The position numbers and the translations under genes are program-made. A stretch of 64,000 nt of DNA from assembly GCF_021462825.1 (NCBI RefSeq), contig NZ_JAKEEB010000031.1, positions 1-64,000 on the forward strand, given 5' to 3'. Below the pieces are notes generated by a model. The model worked only from the letters and a program-made list of their open reading frames with translations. It was not told the DNA's origin and made no database searches. Origin of the DNA: Streptomyces glomeratus (GTDB lineage: Bacteria > Actinomycetota > Actinomycetes > Streptomycetales > Streptomycetaceae). This document shows positions 24,815 to 36,014 of the stretch, piece after piece. Positions within the stretch are counted from its first letter, which is position 1. The number at the start of each line of letters is the position of its first letter.

Positions 24815-26761
24815 TCAGACCGCCCTCATCAGCAGGGTCAGGGCGACGAGCACCGCCGCACCGCCGAACATCGAGACGGCGTACGACCGTGCGTAGCCGT
24901 TCTGCAGTCGGCGCAGCCGGCCGGACAGACCGCCGACCGAGGCGGCCGTGCCGTTGACGACGCCGTCGACCAAGGTGTGGTCCACGTACACCAGGGACCG
25001 GGTGAGGTGCTCTCCGCCGCGCACCAGGACGACATGGTTGAAGTCGTCCTGCAGAAGGTCGCGCCGGGCGGCCCGGGTGAGCAGCGACCCGCGCGGGGCG
25101 ACGGCCGGCACCGGACGGCGGCCGTACTGGGCGTAGGCGATGCCGGCACCCACGACGAGCAGCACCAGGGTGGAGGCGGTGACCGTCAGTGCGCTGACCG
25201 GCGAGTGGCCCTCCGAGTGCCCGGTGACGGGCTCCAGCCAGCGCAGGAAGCGGTCGCCGACCGAGAAGAGACCTCCCGCGAACACCGACCCGAAGGCCAG
25301 CACGATCATCGGGATCGTCATGACCCCCGGCGACTCGTGCGGATGCGGTTCCGCGTGCTCGCCCCGGGTCTCGGCCGCGGGCTCCACGCTGGGCTCGGCC
25401 GGGGACGGGGTCGGGGCGTTGCGCCACCGCTCCTCGCCGAAGAACGTCATCAGCATCACGCGGGTCATGTAGTACGCCGTGATGGCCGCGCCCAGCAGGG
25501 CCGCGCCGCCGAGGATCCAGCCCTCGGTGCCGCCCTTGGCGAACGCCGCCTCGATGATCTTGTCCTTGGAGAAGAAGCCGGACAGGCCCGGGAAGCCGAT
25601 GATGGCGAGGTAGCCGAGGCCGAAGGTGACGAACGTGACCGGCATGTACTTCCTCAGCCCGCCGTATCTGCGCATGTCGACCTCGTCGTTCATGCCGTGC
25701 ATGACCGAGCCGGCGCCGAGGAACAGCCCGGCCTTGAAGAAGCCGTGCGTCACCAGGTGCATGATCGCGAAGACATAGCCGATGGGGCCGAGGCCGGCAG
25801 CCAGCACCATGTAGCCGATCTGCGACATGGTCGAACCGGCCAGCGCCTTCTTGATGTCGTCCTTGGCGCAACCGACGATCGCACCGAACAGGAGCGTGAC
25901 CGCGCCGACCACGGTGACGGCCAGCTGTGCGTCGGGCGCGGCGTTGAAGATCGCGCCGGAGCGGACGATCAGGTACACGCCGGCGGTCACCATGGTCGCG
26001 GCGTGGATGAGGGCCGAGACCGGGGTCGGGCCCTCCATCGCGTCGCCGAGCCAGGACTGCAGCGGTACCTGCGCGGACTTGCCGCAGGCGGCGAGCAGCA
26101 GCATCAGACCGATGGCGGTGAGCTTGCCCTGGCCCGTCCTGTCCACGTCCGCGAAGACCGGCCCGAAGGCGAAGGTCCCGAACGTCGTGAACATCAGCAT
26201 GATCGCGATCGACAGGCCCATGTCGCCGACGCGGTTGACGAGGAATGCCTTCTTCGCCGCCGTCGCCGCGCTGGGCTTGTGCTGCCAGAAGCCGATCAGC
26301 AGATAGGAGGCCAGACCGACGCCCTCCCAGCCGACGTACAGCAGAAGGTAGTTGTCGGCGAGGACGAGCAGCAGCATCGCCGCGAGGAACAGGTTCAGAT
26401 AGCCGAAGAAGCGGCGCCGGCGCTCGTCGTGTTCCATGTACCCGACCGAGTACAGGTGGATGAGCGAGCCGACACCGGTGATCAGCAGGACGAACGTCAT
26501 CGACAGCTGGTCGAGCCGGAAGGTGACGTCGGCCTGGAAGCCGCCCACCGGGATCCAGCTGAACAGGTGCTGCGTCAGGGTCCGGTGGTCGGCGGCCTTC
26601 CCCAGCATGCCGGTGAAGAGGACGACGCCGAGGACGAAGGAGGCGGCGGCCAGCACGGTGCCGATCCAGTGACCGACCGCATCCAGCCTTCTGCCGCCGC
26701 ACAGCAGGACGGCCGCTCCGAGCAGGGGCGCCGCGATCAGCAGCGCAATCAGGTTCTCCAC
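24815..26761 (-). CDS. nuoL: NADH-quinone oxidoreductase subunit L
   Basis: 648 aa, with about 16 helices including the C-terminal lateral arm. Diagnostic segments: HLYSVGYMEHDERRRRFFGY, VGWEGVGLASYLLIGFW, FLVNRVGDMGLSIAIMLMF, GKSAQVPLQSWLGDAMEGPT, PVSALIHAATMVTAGVYLI, and CAKDDIKKALAGSTMSQIGY. It is the most distal proton-pumping subunit. An insert rich in Glu, Pro and His (near residue 450) precedes the last helices. It lies 15 bp after nuoK. Confidence 0.96.
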   Translation of the reverse strand: MENLIALLIAAPLLGAAVLLCGGRRLDAVGHWIGTVLAAASFVLGVVLFTGMLGKAADHRTLTQHLFSWIPVGGFQADVTFRLDQLSMTFVLLITGVGSLIHLYSVGYMEHDERRRRFFGYLNLFLAAMLLLVLADNYLLLYVGWEGVGLASYLLIGFWQHKPSAATAAKKAFLVNRVGDMGLSIAIMLMFTTFGTFAFGPVFADVDRTGQGKLTAIGLMLLLAACGKSAQVPLQSWLGDAMEGPTPVSALIHAATMVTAGVYLIVRSGAIFNAAPDAQLAVTVVGAVTLLFGAIVGCAKDDIKKALAGSTMSQIGYMVLAAGLGPIGYVFAIMHLVTHGFFKAGLFLGAGSVMHGMNDEVDMRRYGGLRKYMPVTFVTFGLGYLAIIGFPGLSGFFSKDKIIEAAFAKGGTEGWILGGAALLGAAITAYYMTRVMLMTFFGEERWRNAPTPSPAEPSVEPAAETRGEHAEPHPHESPGVMTIPMIVLAFGSVFAGGLFSVGDRFLRWLEPVTGHSEGHSPVSALTVTASTLVLLVVGAGIAYAQYGRRPVPAVAPRGSLLTRAARRDLLQDDFNHVVLVRGGEHLTRSLVYVDHTLVDGVVNGTAASVGGLSGRLRRLQNGYARSYAVSMFGGAAVLVALTLLMRAV

Positions 26762-26776
26762 GATTCTTCCGACCCC

Positions 26777-27076
26777 TTACAGCTTCATCAGGCTGGCGTC
26801 GTCGACCGAGGCCGAATGGCGGGTACGGAACAGCGACACGATGATCGCGAGCCCGACCACGACCTCCGCTGCGGCGACGACCATCGTGAAGAAGGCGATG
26901 ATCTGGCCGTCGAGATTGCCGTGCATCCGGGAGAAGGTGACGAACGCGAGGTTGCAGGCGTTCAGCATCAGCTCGATGCACATGAACACCACGATCGCGT
27001 TCCGCCGGATCAGCACACCGGTGGCGCCGATCGTGAACAACAGCGCGGCGAGGTACAGGTAGTTGACCGGGTTCAC
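26777..27076 (-). CDS. nuoK: NADH-quinone oxidoreductase subunit K
   Basis: 99 aa, three membrane helices (YLYLAALLFTIGATGVLIRR, IVVFMCIELMLNACNLAFVT, IIAFFTMVVAAAEVVVGLAI). The conserved glutamates of the proton path occur in helices 2 (CIELML) and 3 (AAAEVVVGLAI). The start overlaps the nuoJ stop by 4 bp. Confidence 0.96.
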   Translation of the reverse strand: MNPVNYLYLAALLFTIGATGVLIRRNAIVVFMCIELMLNACNLAFVTFSRMHGNLDGQIIAFFTMVVAAAEVVVGLAIIVSLFRTRHSASVDDASLMKL

Positions 27077-27915
27077 TTCGACGCCTCCTCGCTCCTCTTG
27101 AGCGCCGGCCGCTCGTCCTCGCCCCGCTCCAGGCGCTCGGCTGCGCGCTGCTCCAGTGCCTTCAGATCGCTGATGGCCTCGTCGGACACGTCACGGATCT
27201 GACCGCGGTCCCGGAGCGTCTTGCTCACGGTCAGCTCGGACGCGGTGCCGTCCGGGAGGAGGCCCGCGATGTCCACCGCGTTGTGCCGGGCGTAGACGCC
27301 GGGGGCCGGCAGCGGCGGGACGTGCTTGCCCTCCCGCACGCGCTGCTCGGACAGCTCCCGCTGGGTCCTGGCCCGCTCGGTGCGCTCGCGGTGGGTGAGC
27401 ACCATGGCGCCGACCGCGGCCGTGATGAGCAGGGCGCCGGTGATTTCGAAGGCGAAGACGTACTTGGTGAAGATGAGGGCCGCGAGACCCTCCACATTGC
27501 CGTTCGCGTTCGCCTTGCCCAGGCCGTCGAAGTCCTTCAGGGACGCGTTGGCGATGCCCGCGAGCAGCAGGACGCCGAAGCCGACCCCGCACAGAAGGGC
27601 CAGCCAGCGCTGGCCCTTGATGGTCTCTTTCAGGGAGTCCGCCGCGGTGACTCCGACCAGCATCACCACGAACAGGAACAGCATCATGATCGCGCCGGTG
27701 TAGACGACGATCTGGACGATGCCGAGGAAGTAGGCGCCGTTGGCGAGGTAGAACACCGCCAGGACGATCATGGTGCCGGCCAGGCAGAGCGCGCTGTGCA
27801 CGGCCTTCTTCATGAAGACGGTGCACAGGGCGCCGATCACCGCGACCGTGCCGAGGACCCAGAACTGGAAGGCCTCTCCGGTGGAGGTCGTGTAAGCGGC
27901 GAGTTGCGGGCTCAT
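27073..27915 (-). CDS. nuoJ: NADH-quinone oxidoreductase subunit J
   Basis: 280 aa from ATG 27915, overlapping the nuoI stop by 4 bp. It has five helices. The conserved helix with the pi-bulge region reads IVQIVVYTGAIMMLFLFVVM, preceded by MIVLAVFYLANGAYFLG. The C-terminal about 95 residues after the last helix are hydrophilic and charged, longer than in E. coli NuoJ and typical of actinobacteria. It is a membrane-arm subunit near the quinone module. Confidence 0.95.
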   Translation of the reverse strand: MSPQLAAYTTSTGEAFQFWVLGTVAVIGALCTVFMKKAVHSALCLAGTMIVLAVFYLANGAYFLGIVQIVVYTGAIMMLFLFVVMLVGVTAADSLKETIKGQRWLALLCGVGFGVLLLAGIANASLKDFDGLGKANANGNVEGLAALIFTKYVFAFEITGALLITAAVGAMVLTHRERTERARTQRELSEQRVREGKHVPPLPAPGVYARHNAVDIAGLLPDGTASELTVSKTLRDRGQIRDVSDEAISDLKALEQRAAERLERGEDERPALKRSEEASK

Positions 27916-28541
27916 GCGTCCGCCCCCTGTTCTTCCGCCGCGCCCGAAGGGCCTGCCGATTGATCCCGTTCTCCCGTGGAGACGGCGACCTGACGCACCG
28001 TGCCGGGCGCCGCCTCCGTCACCAGGCCCCGGTAGTAGTCCTGCTCGTCCGTCCCCGGGTAGATGGCGTGCGGCGTGTCGACCATGCCGTCGTCGAGGCC
28101 GGCGAGCAGCTGCTCCTTGGTGTAGATCAGGTTGGCGCGGCTGGAGTCGGCCAGCTCGAACTCGTTCGTCATCGTGAGCGCGCGCGTGGGGCACGCCTCG
28201 ATGCACAGGCCGCACAGGATGCAGCGGGCGTAGTTGATCTGGTAAACCCGCCCGTAGCGCTCGCCCGGGGAGTAGCGCTCCTCGTCGGTGTTGTCCGCGC
28301 CCTCCACGTAGATCGCGTCGGCGGGGCAGGCCCAGGCGCACAGCTCGCAGCCGACGCACTTCTCCAGGCCGTCCGGATGGCGGTTGAGCTGGTGCCGTCC
28401 GTGGAACCGCGGGGCCGTGGTCTTCTTCTGCTCCGGGTACTGCTCGGTCAGCCGCTTCTTGAACATGGCCTTGAAGGTCACGCCGAAGCCGGCCACGGGG
28501 TTCTGGAAACCGGGCTTGGTCTCCTTGGGATCCTCAGCCAT
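27912..28541 (-). CDS. nuoI: NADH-quinone oxidoreductase subunit I
   Basis: 209 aa from ATG 28541, with AAAGGAGG upstream. It overlaps the 3' end of nuoH by 8 bp. Two 4Fe-4S motifs (CVGCELCAWACP near residue 61 and CILCGLCIEACP near residue 106) hold clusters N6a and N6b, which pass electrons towards the quinone site. The C-terminal tail of about 40 residues is Gly/Ala/Glu-rich. Confidence 0.96.
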   Translation of the reverse strand: MAEDPKETKPGFQNPVAGFGVTFKAMFKKRLTEQYPEQKKTTAPRFHGRHQLNRHPDGLEKCVGCELCAWACPADAIYVEGADNTDEERYSPGERYGRVYQINYARCILCGLCIEACPTRALTMTNEFELADSSRANLIYTKEQLLAGLDDGMVDTPHAIYPGTDEQDYYRGLVTEAAPGTVRQVAVSTGERDQSAGPSGAAEEQGADA

Positions 28542-29901
28542 CGGACGCCTCCTTTCCATCCGAAGATCCGTCACTGACAGTGTCCGGCCCACCACTGACA
28601 ATCAGCTCCCGCTCCCGGCGCGAGCGGCGCCTCGGCACGGGCGGCAGCGTCTGCCCCGGCAGCGGCGGAACGGGGAAGCCGCCCGCCATCGGGTCGAACA
28701 CGGCGGGCTCCGCCGCCGCGGGCCGCTCGGCCTCCTTGTCCTTCGCGCGGAACAGGTCGACGAGGAACGACAGCAGCAGCAGCGCGAGGACGCCACCGGC
28801 GACATACAGGGCGATGTCGGAGAATCCGTAGTTCTCGTTACGCAGCGCCCGCACTGTCGCGACGAGCATCAGCCAGACCACGGAGACCGGGATGAGGACC
28901 TTCCAGCCGAGCTTCATCAGCTGGTCGTAGCGGACGCGCGGGAGCGTGCCGCGCAGCCAGATGAAGAAGAACAGCAGCAGCTGCACCTTGACGACGAACC
29001 AGAGCAGCGGCCACCAGCCGTGGTTCGCCCCGGCCCAGAAGCCGCTGATCGGCCAGGGCGCCCGCCAGCCGCCGAGGAAGAGCGTGGTCGACACTGCGGA
29101 GACCGTCACCATGTTCACGTACTCGGCGAGCATGAACATCGCGAACTTGATCGACGAGTACTCGGTGTTGAAGCCGCCCACCAGGTCGCCCTCGGACTCG
29201 GGCATGTCGAAGGGGGCGCGGTTGGTCTCGCCGACCATCGTGACGATGTAGATGATGAACGAGACCGGCAGCAGCAGGATGTACCAGCGGTCGTGCTGCT
29301 GCTCGACGATCCTCGACGTCGACATCGACCCGGAGTAGAGGAAGACGGAGGCGAAGGCGGCGCCCATGGCGATCTCGTACGAGATCATCTGTGCGCAGGA
29401 ACGCAGGCCGCCGAGCAGCGGATAGGTGGACCCGGAGCTCCAGCCGGCGAGGACGATGCCGTAGATGCCGACCGAGGCGACCGCGAGGATGTACAGCATC
29501 GCGATCGGCAGGTCGGTGAGCTGCATCGCGGTGCGGTGGCCGAAGATCGAGATCTCGTTGCCGGCGGGCCCGAAGGGGATCACCGCGATCGCCATGAAGG
29601 CCGGGATGGCCGCGACGATCGGCGCGAGAAGGTAGACCACCTTGTCGGCGCGCTTGACGATGAGGTCTTCCTTCAGCATCAGCTTCACACCGTCGGCGAG
29701 CGACTGGAGCATGCCCCAGGGGCCGTGCCGGTTCGGGCCGATGCGCAGCTGCATCCAGGCGACGACCTTGCGCTCCCAGACGATGGAGAACAGCACGGTC
29801 ACCATCAGGAAGGCGAAGCAGAAGACCGCCTTGATCGCGATCAGCCACCAGGGGTCGCGGCCGAACATGGAAAGGTCTTCAGCGGCGAGGTACGGGCTCA
29901 C
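28534..29901 (-). CDS. nuoH: NADH-quinone oxidoreductase subunit H
   Basis: 455 aa, about eight helices plus a long hydrophilic C-terminal extension rich in Pro and Arg (PVPPLPGQTLPPVPRRR). Signature segments: WERKVVAWMQLRIGPNRHGP, GMLQSLADGVKLMLKEDLI, GETNRAPFDMPESEGDLVGG and FNTEYSSIKFAMFMLAEYVN. These include the acidic residues lining the quinone chamber. It anchors the peripheral arm. The start overlaps the nuoG stop by 4 bp. Confidence 0.96.
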   Translation of the reverse strand: MSPYLAAEDLSMFGRDPWWLIAIKAVFCFAFLMVTVLFSIVWERKVVAWMQLRIGPNRHGPWGMLQSLADGVKLMLKEDLIVKRADKVVYLLAPIVAAIPAFMAIAVIPFGPAGNEISIFGHRTAMQLTDLPIAMLYILAVASVGIYGIVLAGWSSGSTYPLLGGLRSCAQMISYEIAMGAAFASVFLYSGSMSTSRIVEQQHDRWYILLLPVSFIIYIVTMVGETNRAPFDMPESEGDLVGGFNTEYSSIKFAMFMLAEYVNMVTVSAVSTTLFLGGWRAPWPISGFWAGANHGWWPLLWFVVKVQLLLFFFIWLRGTLPRVRYDQLMKLGWKVLIPVSVVWLMLVATVRALRNENYGFSDIALYVAGGVLALLLLSFLVDLFRAKDKEAERPAAAEPAVFDPMAGGFPVPPLPGQTLPPVPRRRSRRERELIVSGGPDTVSDGSSDGKEASDG

Positions 29902-32402
29902 GCCTCCACCTCCTTGGGGTCCCCGGCGGCGGGTGTCGCCGGGCCGATGCGGACGAGGTTGCCGGGCAGCGCACCGGTGTCGGAGGCGACGCCCCCGCCG
30001 GTGGAGTTCAGCGGGAGCCAGACCACCCGGTCCGGCATCTCGGTGATCTGCAGCGGGAGTTCCACGGATCCCGAGGGGCCGCTGACGGCCAGGAGGTCGC
30101 CGTCCTTGACCCCGGCCTCGGCGGCGGTGGCGGCGGACAACCGCGCGCGTGCCGCGTGGCGGGTACCGGCGAGCGCCTCGTCGCCCTCCTGGAGACGTCC
30201 CTGGTCGAGCAGCAGCCGGTGACCGGCGAGCACCGCCTCCCCGGTGGCAGGGCGGGGCAGTTGGCCCCCGATCTCCAGGGGGTTGGCGGCCCGCAGTCCC
30301 TCCCAGGGGCCGAGCCGGTCCAGCTCCGTCCGCACGGTCCGCAGATCGGGCAGCCCCAGGTGGACGTCCATGGCGTCGGCGAGCATGTGGAGCACGCGCG
30401 CGTCGCTCGGCGCCGGGGGCCGGGTCATCTGGTCGGGCTTGAGCGCCGCCTCGAAGAAGCGGGCCCGGCCCTCCCAGTTGAGGAAGGTGCCGGCCTTCTC
30501 TGCGACCGCCGCGACCGGCAGGACCACGTCGGCGTGTTCGGTGACCTCACCGGGACGCAGTTCCAGCGAGACCAGGAAGCCCACCGAGGAGAGCGCTTCA
30601 CGCGCGCGTGCCGGATCGGGCAGGTCGGCGACCTCGACACCGGCGATCACCAGGGCCCGCAGTTCGCCGGAGACCGCGGCCTCGACGATCTGGCCCGTGT
30701 CCCGGCCGTAACGCTGCGGGAGATCGGCGACGCCCCAGGCGGCGGCGACCTCGTCCCGCGCGCGCGGGTCGGTGGCCGGGCGCCCGCCGGGCAGCAGCGT
30801 GGGCAGCGCGCCCGCCTCGACCGCGCCGCGCTCCCCGGCCCGGCGTGGGATCCACACCAGCCGCGCACCGGTGGCGGCCGCGGTCCGTACGGCGGCGGTG
30901 AGTCCGCCCGCCACGTCGGCGAGGCGCTCACCGACGACGATCACCGCGCCCTCGGCGCGCAGGGCCTCGGCGGCCCGTACGCCGTCCTCCTCCAGGCCGA
31001 CCCGGCCGGCCAGAGCGTCCAGCCACTCGGTCTCGGTGCCGGGTGCGGCCGGCAGCAGGGTGCCTCCGGCCTTCGTCAGGCCCCGGGTGGCGTGCGTGGC
31101 GAGGGCGAACACCTGCTGGCCGTGCCCCCGCCAGGCCTTGCGCAGCCGCAGGAAGACGCCGGGCGCCTCCTCCTCTGCCTCGAACCCGACGAGCAGGACG
31201 GCGGGCGCCTTCTCCAGGGCGGTGTAGGTGACGCCGGTGCCGTCGAGGTCACGGCCGCGCCCCGCGACCCTGGCGGCCAGGAAGTCGGCCTCCTCGCCGC
31301 TGTGCACACGCGCGCGGAAGTCGATGTCGTTGGTGTCGAGCGCCACGCGCGCGAACTTGCTGTACGCGTAGGCGTCCTCGACGGTCAGCCGCCCACCGGT
31401 CAGCACACCGGCCCGGCCCCGCGCGGCGAGCAGCCCCTCGGCGGCGGCCTGCAGCGCCTGGGGCCAGGAGGCGGGCTCCAGTTCCCCGGACTCGCCCCGC
31501 ACCAGCGGGGTGTCGAGCCGGTCCCTCATCTGCGCGTACCGGAACGCGAACCGTCCCTTGTCGCAGATCCACTCCTCGTTGACCTCGGGGTCGTCGGCCG
31601 CGAGCCGCCGCATGACCTTGCCGCGCCGGTGGTCCGTGCGCGTCGCGCAGCCGCCGGAGCAGTGCTCGCACACCGACGGCGACGAGACCAGGTCGAAGGG
31701 GCGGGAGCGGAAGCGGTACGCCGCCGACGTGAGGGCGCCGACCGGGCAGATCTGGATGGTGTTCCCGGAGAAGTACGACTCGAAGGGGTCGCCCTCGCCG
31801 GTGCCGACCTGCTGGAGCGCGCCCCGCTCGAGCAGCTCGATCATCGGGTCGCCCGCGATCTGGTTGGAGAACCGGGTGCAGCGGGCGCACAGCACGCACC
31901 GCTCCCGGTCGAGCAGTACCTGGGTGGAGATCGGCACGGGCTTCTCGTACGTCCGCTTCCTGCCCTCGAAGCGGGACTCGGCGTGGCCGTGCGACATGGC
32001 CTGGTTCTGCAGCGGGCACTCGCCGCCCTTGTCGCAGACGGGGCAGTCCAGCGGGTGGTTGATGAGCAGGAGCTCCATCACACCCTTCTGGGCCTTCTCG
32101 GCGACGGGCGAGGTGAGATGAGTCTTCACGACCATCCCGTCCGTACAGGTGATCGTGCAGGACGCCATGGGCTTGCGCTGGCCCTCGACCTCGACGATGC
32201 ACTGGCGGCAGGCGCCGGCCGGGTCCAGCAGGGGGTGGTCGCAGAAGCGGGGGATCTCGATGCCGAGCTGTTCGGCGGCGCGGATGACCAGGGTGCCCTT
32301 GGGCACGCTGATCTCGATGCCGTCGATCGTCAGCGTGACGAGGTCCTCCGGCGGGACCGCCGCCTGGCCCCCTCCCGAGGGAGCGCTGGTGGTCACAGTC
32401 AT
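29898..32402 (-). CDS. nuoG: NADH-quinone oxidoreductase subunit G
   Basis: 834 aa. N-terminal 2Fe-2S ferredoxin domain (CDHPLLDPAGACRQCIVEVE and MASCTITC), then His-Cys cluster HPLDCPVCDKGGECPLQ, 4Fe-4S set CVLCARCTRFSNQIAG, and an additional cysteine set CEHCSGGCATRTDHR (the N7-type site found in some bacteria). The molybdopterin-oxidoreductase-like domain without cofactor fills the rest. It carries electrons from FMN in NuoF towards NuoB. The start overlaps the nuoF stop by 4 bp. Confidence 0.96.
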   Translation of the reverse strand: MTVTTSAPSGGGQAAVPPEDLVTLTIDGIEISVPKGTLVIRAAEQLGIEIPRFCDHPLLDPAGACRQCIVEVEGQRKPMASCTITCTDGMVVKTHLTSPVAEKAQKGVMELLLINHPLDCPVCDKGGECPLQNQAMSHGHAESRFEGRKRTYEKPVPISTQVLLDRERCVLCARCTRFSNQIAGDPMIELLERGALQQVGTGEGDPFESYFSGNTIQICPVGALTSAAYRFRSRPFDLVSSPSVCEHCSGGCATRTDHRRGKVMRRLAADDPEVNEEWICDKGRFAFRYAQMRDRLDTPLVRGESGELEPASWPQALQAAAEGLLAARGRAGVLTGGRLTVEDAYAYSKFARVALDTNDIDFRARVHSGEEADFLAARVAGRGRDLDGTGVTYTALEKAPAVLLVGFEAEEEAPGVFLRLRKAWRGHGQQVFALATHATRGLTKAGGTLLPAAPGTETEWLDALAGRVGLEEDGVRAAEALRAEGAVIVVGERLADVAGGLTAAVRTAAATGARLVWIPRRAGERGAVEAGALPTLLPGGRPATDPRARDEVAAAWGVADLPQRYGRDTGQIVEAAVSGELRALVIAGVEVADLPDPARAREALSSVGFLVSLELRPGEVTEHADVVLPVAAVAEKAGTFLNWEGRARFFEAALKPDQMTRPPAPSDARVLHMLADAMDVHLGLPDLRTVRTELDRLGPWEGLRAANPLEIGGQLPRPATGEAVLAGHRLLLDQGRLQEGDEALAGTRHAARARLSAATAAEAGVKDGDLLAVSGPSGSVELPLQITEMPDRVVWLPLNSTGGGVASDTGALPGNLVRIGPATPAAGDPKEVEA

Positions 32403-33751
32403 GCGGTCACCTCCGCGGGCTTGTCCGCCCAGGCCGTGGACTTGGCCGGGTCGAAGGGGCAGCCCCGGCCCGTGATGTGCTCCTCGTACTCCTCGCGGAA
32501 GTACTTGAGGGAGGAGAAGATCGGCGAGGCGGCGCCGTCGCCGAGGGCGCAGAAGGACTTGCCGTTGATGTTGTCGGCGATGTCGGCGAGCTTGTCGAGG
32601 TCGGCCATCGTGCCCTTGCCCGCCTCAATGTCCCGCAGCAACTGCACCAGCCAGTACGTTCCTTCACGGCAGGGTGTGCACTTGCCGCAGGACTCGTGGG
32701 CGTAGAACTCGGTCCAGCGGGTGACGGCCCGCACCACGCAGGTCGTCTCGTCGAAGCACTGAAGAGCCTTGGTGCCGAGCATGGAGCCGGCGGCGCCCAC
32801 GGCCTCGTAGTCGAGCGGGACGTCGAGGTGCTCGTCGGTGAACATCGGCGTCGAGGAGCCGCCGGGCGTCCAGAACTTCAGGCGGTGGCCGGGCCGCATG
32901 CCGCCGCTCATGTCGAGGAGCTGGCGGAGCGTGATGCCGAGCGGGGCCTCGTACTGGCCGGGGCTGGCGACATGGCCGCTGAGCGAGTAGAGCGTGAAGC
33001 CGGGGGACTTCTCGCTCCCCATCGACCGGAACCATTCCTTGCCCCGCTGCAGGATCGCGGGAACCGAGGCGATGGACTCGACGTTGTTCACAACAGTCGG
33101 GCACGCGTACAGGCCCGCGACCGCAGGGAAGGGGGGACGGAGCCGCGGTTGGCCACGGCGGCCTTCGAGCGAGTCGAGCAGTGCGGTCTCCTCACCGCAG
33201 ATGTACGCGCCCGCGCCCGCGTGCACGGTGAGTTCGAGGTCGAGTCCGCTGCCGAGGACGTTCTCGCCGAGGTAGCCCGCCTCGTACGCCTCGCGTACGG
33301 CCGAGTGCAACCGCCGCAGTACGGGGATCACTTCACCCCGCAGATAGATGAAGGCATGCGACGACCTGATGGCGTAGCACGCGATGACGATGCCCTCGAT
33401 GAGGCTGTGCGGGTTCGCGAAGAGGAGCGGAATGTCCTTGCAGGTTCCGGGCTCCGACTCGTCGGCGTTGACAACAAGATAGTGAGGCTTGCCATCACCC
33501 TGGGGAATGAACTGCCACTTCATTCCCGTCGGGAATCCCGCGCCGCCCCTGCCGCGCAGCCCGGATTCCTTGACATACGCGATCACGTCGTCGGGCGACA
33601 TGGCGAGCGCCTTGCGGAGCCCCTCGTACCCCTCGTGCCTCCGGTAGACGTCCAGCGTCCAGGACTTCTCCTCGTCCCAGAAGGCCGACAGCACGGGTGC
33701 CAGGAGCTTCTCGGGGCTGGTCTCGTTGATCTGGGGTGCCAAAGTCATCAC
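32399..33751 (-). CDS. nuoF: NADH-quinone oxidoreductase subunit F
   Basis: 450 aa. It binds NADH, FMN and cluster N3. The glycine-rich FMN/NAD site is SGLRGRGGAGFPTGMKW, followed by YLVVNADESEPGTCKD. The cluster cysteines are in ESCGKCTPCREGT near residue 355. The start is GTG 33751, sharing one base with the nuoE stop (TAGTG); the ATG at 33748 is equally possible and differs by one residue. Confidence 0.95.
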   Translation of the reverse strand: MMTLAPQINETSPEKLLAPVLSAFWDEEKSWTLDVYRRHEGYEGLRKALAMSPDDVIAYVKESGLRGRGGAGFPTGMKWQFIPQGDGKPHYLVVNADESEPGTCKDIPLLFANPHSLIEGIVIACYAIRSSHAFIYLRGEVIPVLRRLHSAVREAYEAGYLGENVLGSGLDLELTVHAGAGAYICGEETALLDSLEGRRGQPRLRPPFPAVAGLYACPTVVNNVESIASVPAILQRGKEWFRSMGSEKSPGFTLYSLSGHVASPGQYEAPLGITLRQLLDMSGGMRPGHRLKFWTPGGSSTPMFTDEHLDVPLDYEAVGAAGSMLGTKALQCFDETTCVVRAVTRWTEFYAHESCGKCTPCREGTYWLVQLLRDIEAGKGTMADLDKLADIADNINGKSFCALGDGAASPIFSSLKYFREEYEEHITGRGCPFDPAKSTAWADKPAEVTA

Positions 33752-34682
33752 TACCCCTCCTCGTCGACGGGCCCAGCGGAATCGGTGGTGTGGGACGAAT
33801 CCCCTCCGTCACGGGCGCTGGTGGGTGACGGGTGGGCGGGGTCGGAGGCCGATGTGTCCTGCGGCGCGTCGTGCGAGCTGAGGTGCTCGGCCGGTGACGG
33901 CTCGTGCACCGCCGTGTCCCCCGGCGCCCCGTCCCGGTGCTCGTCGTGCGGCCCGCCGTCGCGCGGGTGCACGACGCGCGCGGCGGCCGTCTCTCCCTTG
34001 GCCAGCCGCAGCCCCACCAGGGAGGCCGGGCCCGCGCTGCCGGTCGCCTCCACGGCCCCCTCCCGTTCGTCGGGGAAGCCGGCCAGCATCCGGGCGGTCT
34101 CCTTGAAGGTGCACAAGGGGGCACCGCGGGTCGGGTCGACCTGCCGTCCCGCCCGAAGGTCGTCGACCAGGCGCTTGGCGCTCTCGGGCGTCTGGTTGTC
34201 GAAGAACTCCCAGTTGACCATCAGGACCGGCGCGAAGTCGCAGGCCGCGTTGCACTCGATGTGCTCCAGGGTGACCTTGCCGTCCTCGGTGGTCTCGCCG
34301 TTGCCGACGCCCAGGTGCTCCTGGAGGGCGGCGAAGATCGCGTCGCCGCCCATCACGGCGCACAGCGTGTTGGTGCAGACACCCACCTGGTAGTCACCGG
34401 AGGGTCCCCGCCGGTACATCGTGTAGAAGGTGGCCACCGCGGAGACCTCGGCCGTGGTCAGGCCCAGGATGTCTGCGCAGAACCGCATCCCGGTACGGGT
34501 GACGTGGCCCTCCTCCGACTGCACGAGGTGCAGCAGCGGCAGGAGGGCGGACCGGGAGTCCGGGTAGCGGCCGACGATGTCGTGCGCGTCCCGCTCCAGG
34601 CGCGCTCGGACGTCGTCCGGGTAGGCGGGCGCGGGCAGCTCGGGCATGCCCAGGCTGACGCCCCGCTCCGAAGAACTGGTGG

Positions 34683-34686
<4 letters not shown>
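33751..34686 (-). CDS. nuoE: NADH-quinone oxidoreductase subunit E with long disordered C-terminus
   Basis: 311 aa from GTG 34686, overlapping the nuoD stop by 4 bp (GTGA). Residues 1-185 are the thioredoxin-like 2Fe-2S domain. Cluster ligands are in GVCTNTLCAVMGG and ECNAACDFAPVLMVNW, after the helical segment YPDSRSALLPLLHLVQSEEG. Residues from about 215 to 311 are a hydrophilic tail rich in Asp, His, Pro and Ser that E. coli NuoE (about 166 aa) lacks. The tail has no hydrophobic core and is probably disordered. Confidence 0.95.

Positions 34687-36010
<1,324 letters not shown>

Positions 36011-36014
<4 letters not shown>

Noticed and set aside
23238..26981. A 1247-codon open frame on the minus strand that could look like a giant nuoM fusion
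   Set aside because: Only the 3' 523 codons are NuoM. The rest is a shadow frame across nuoL and nuoK; the real start is ATG 24809.
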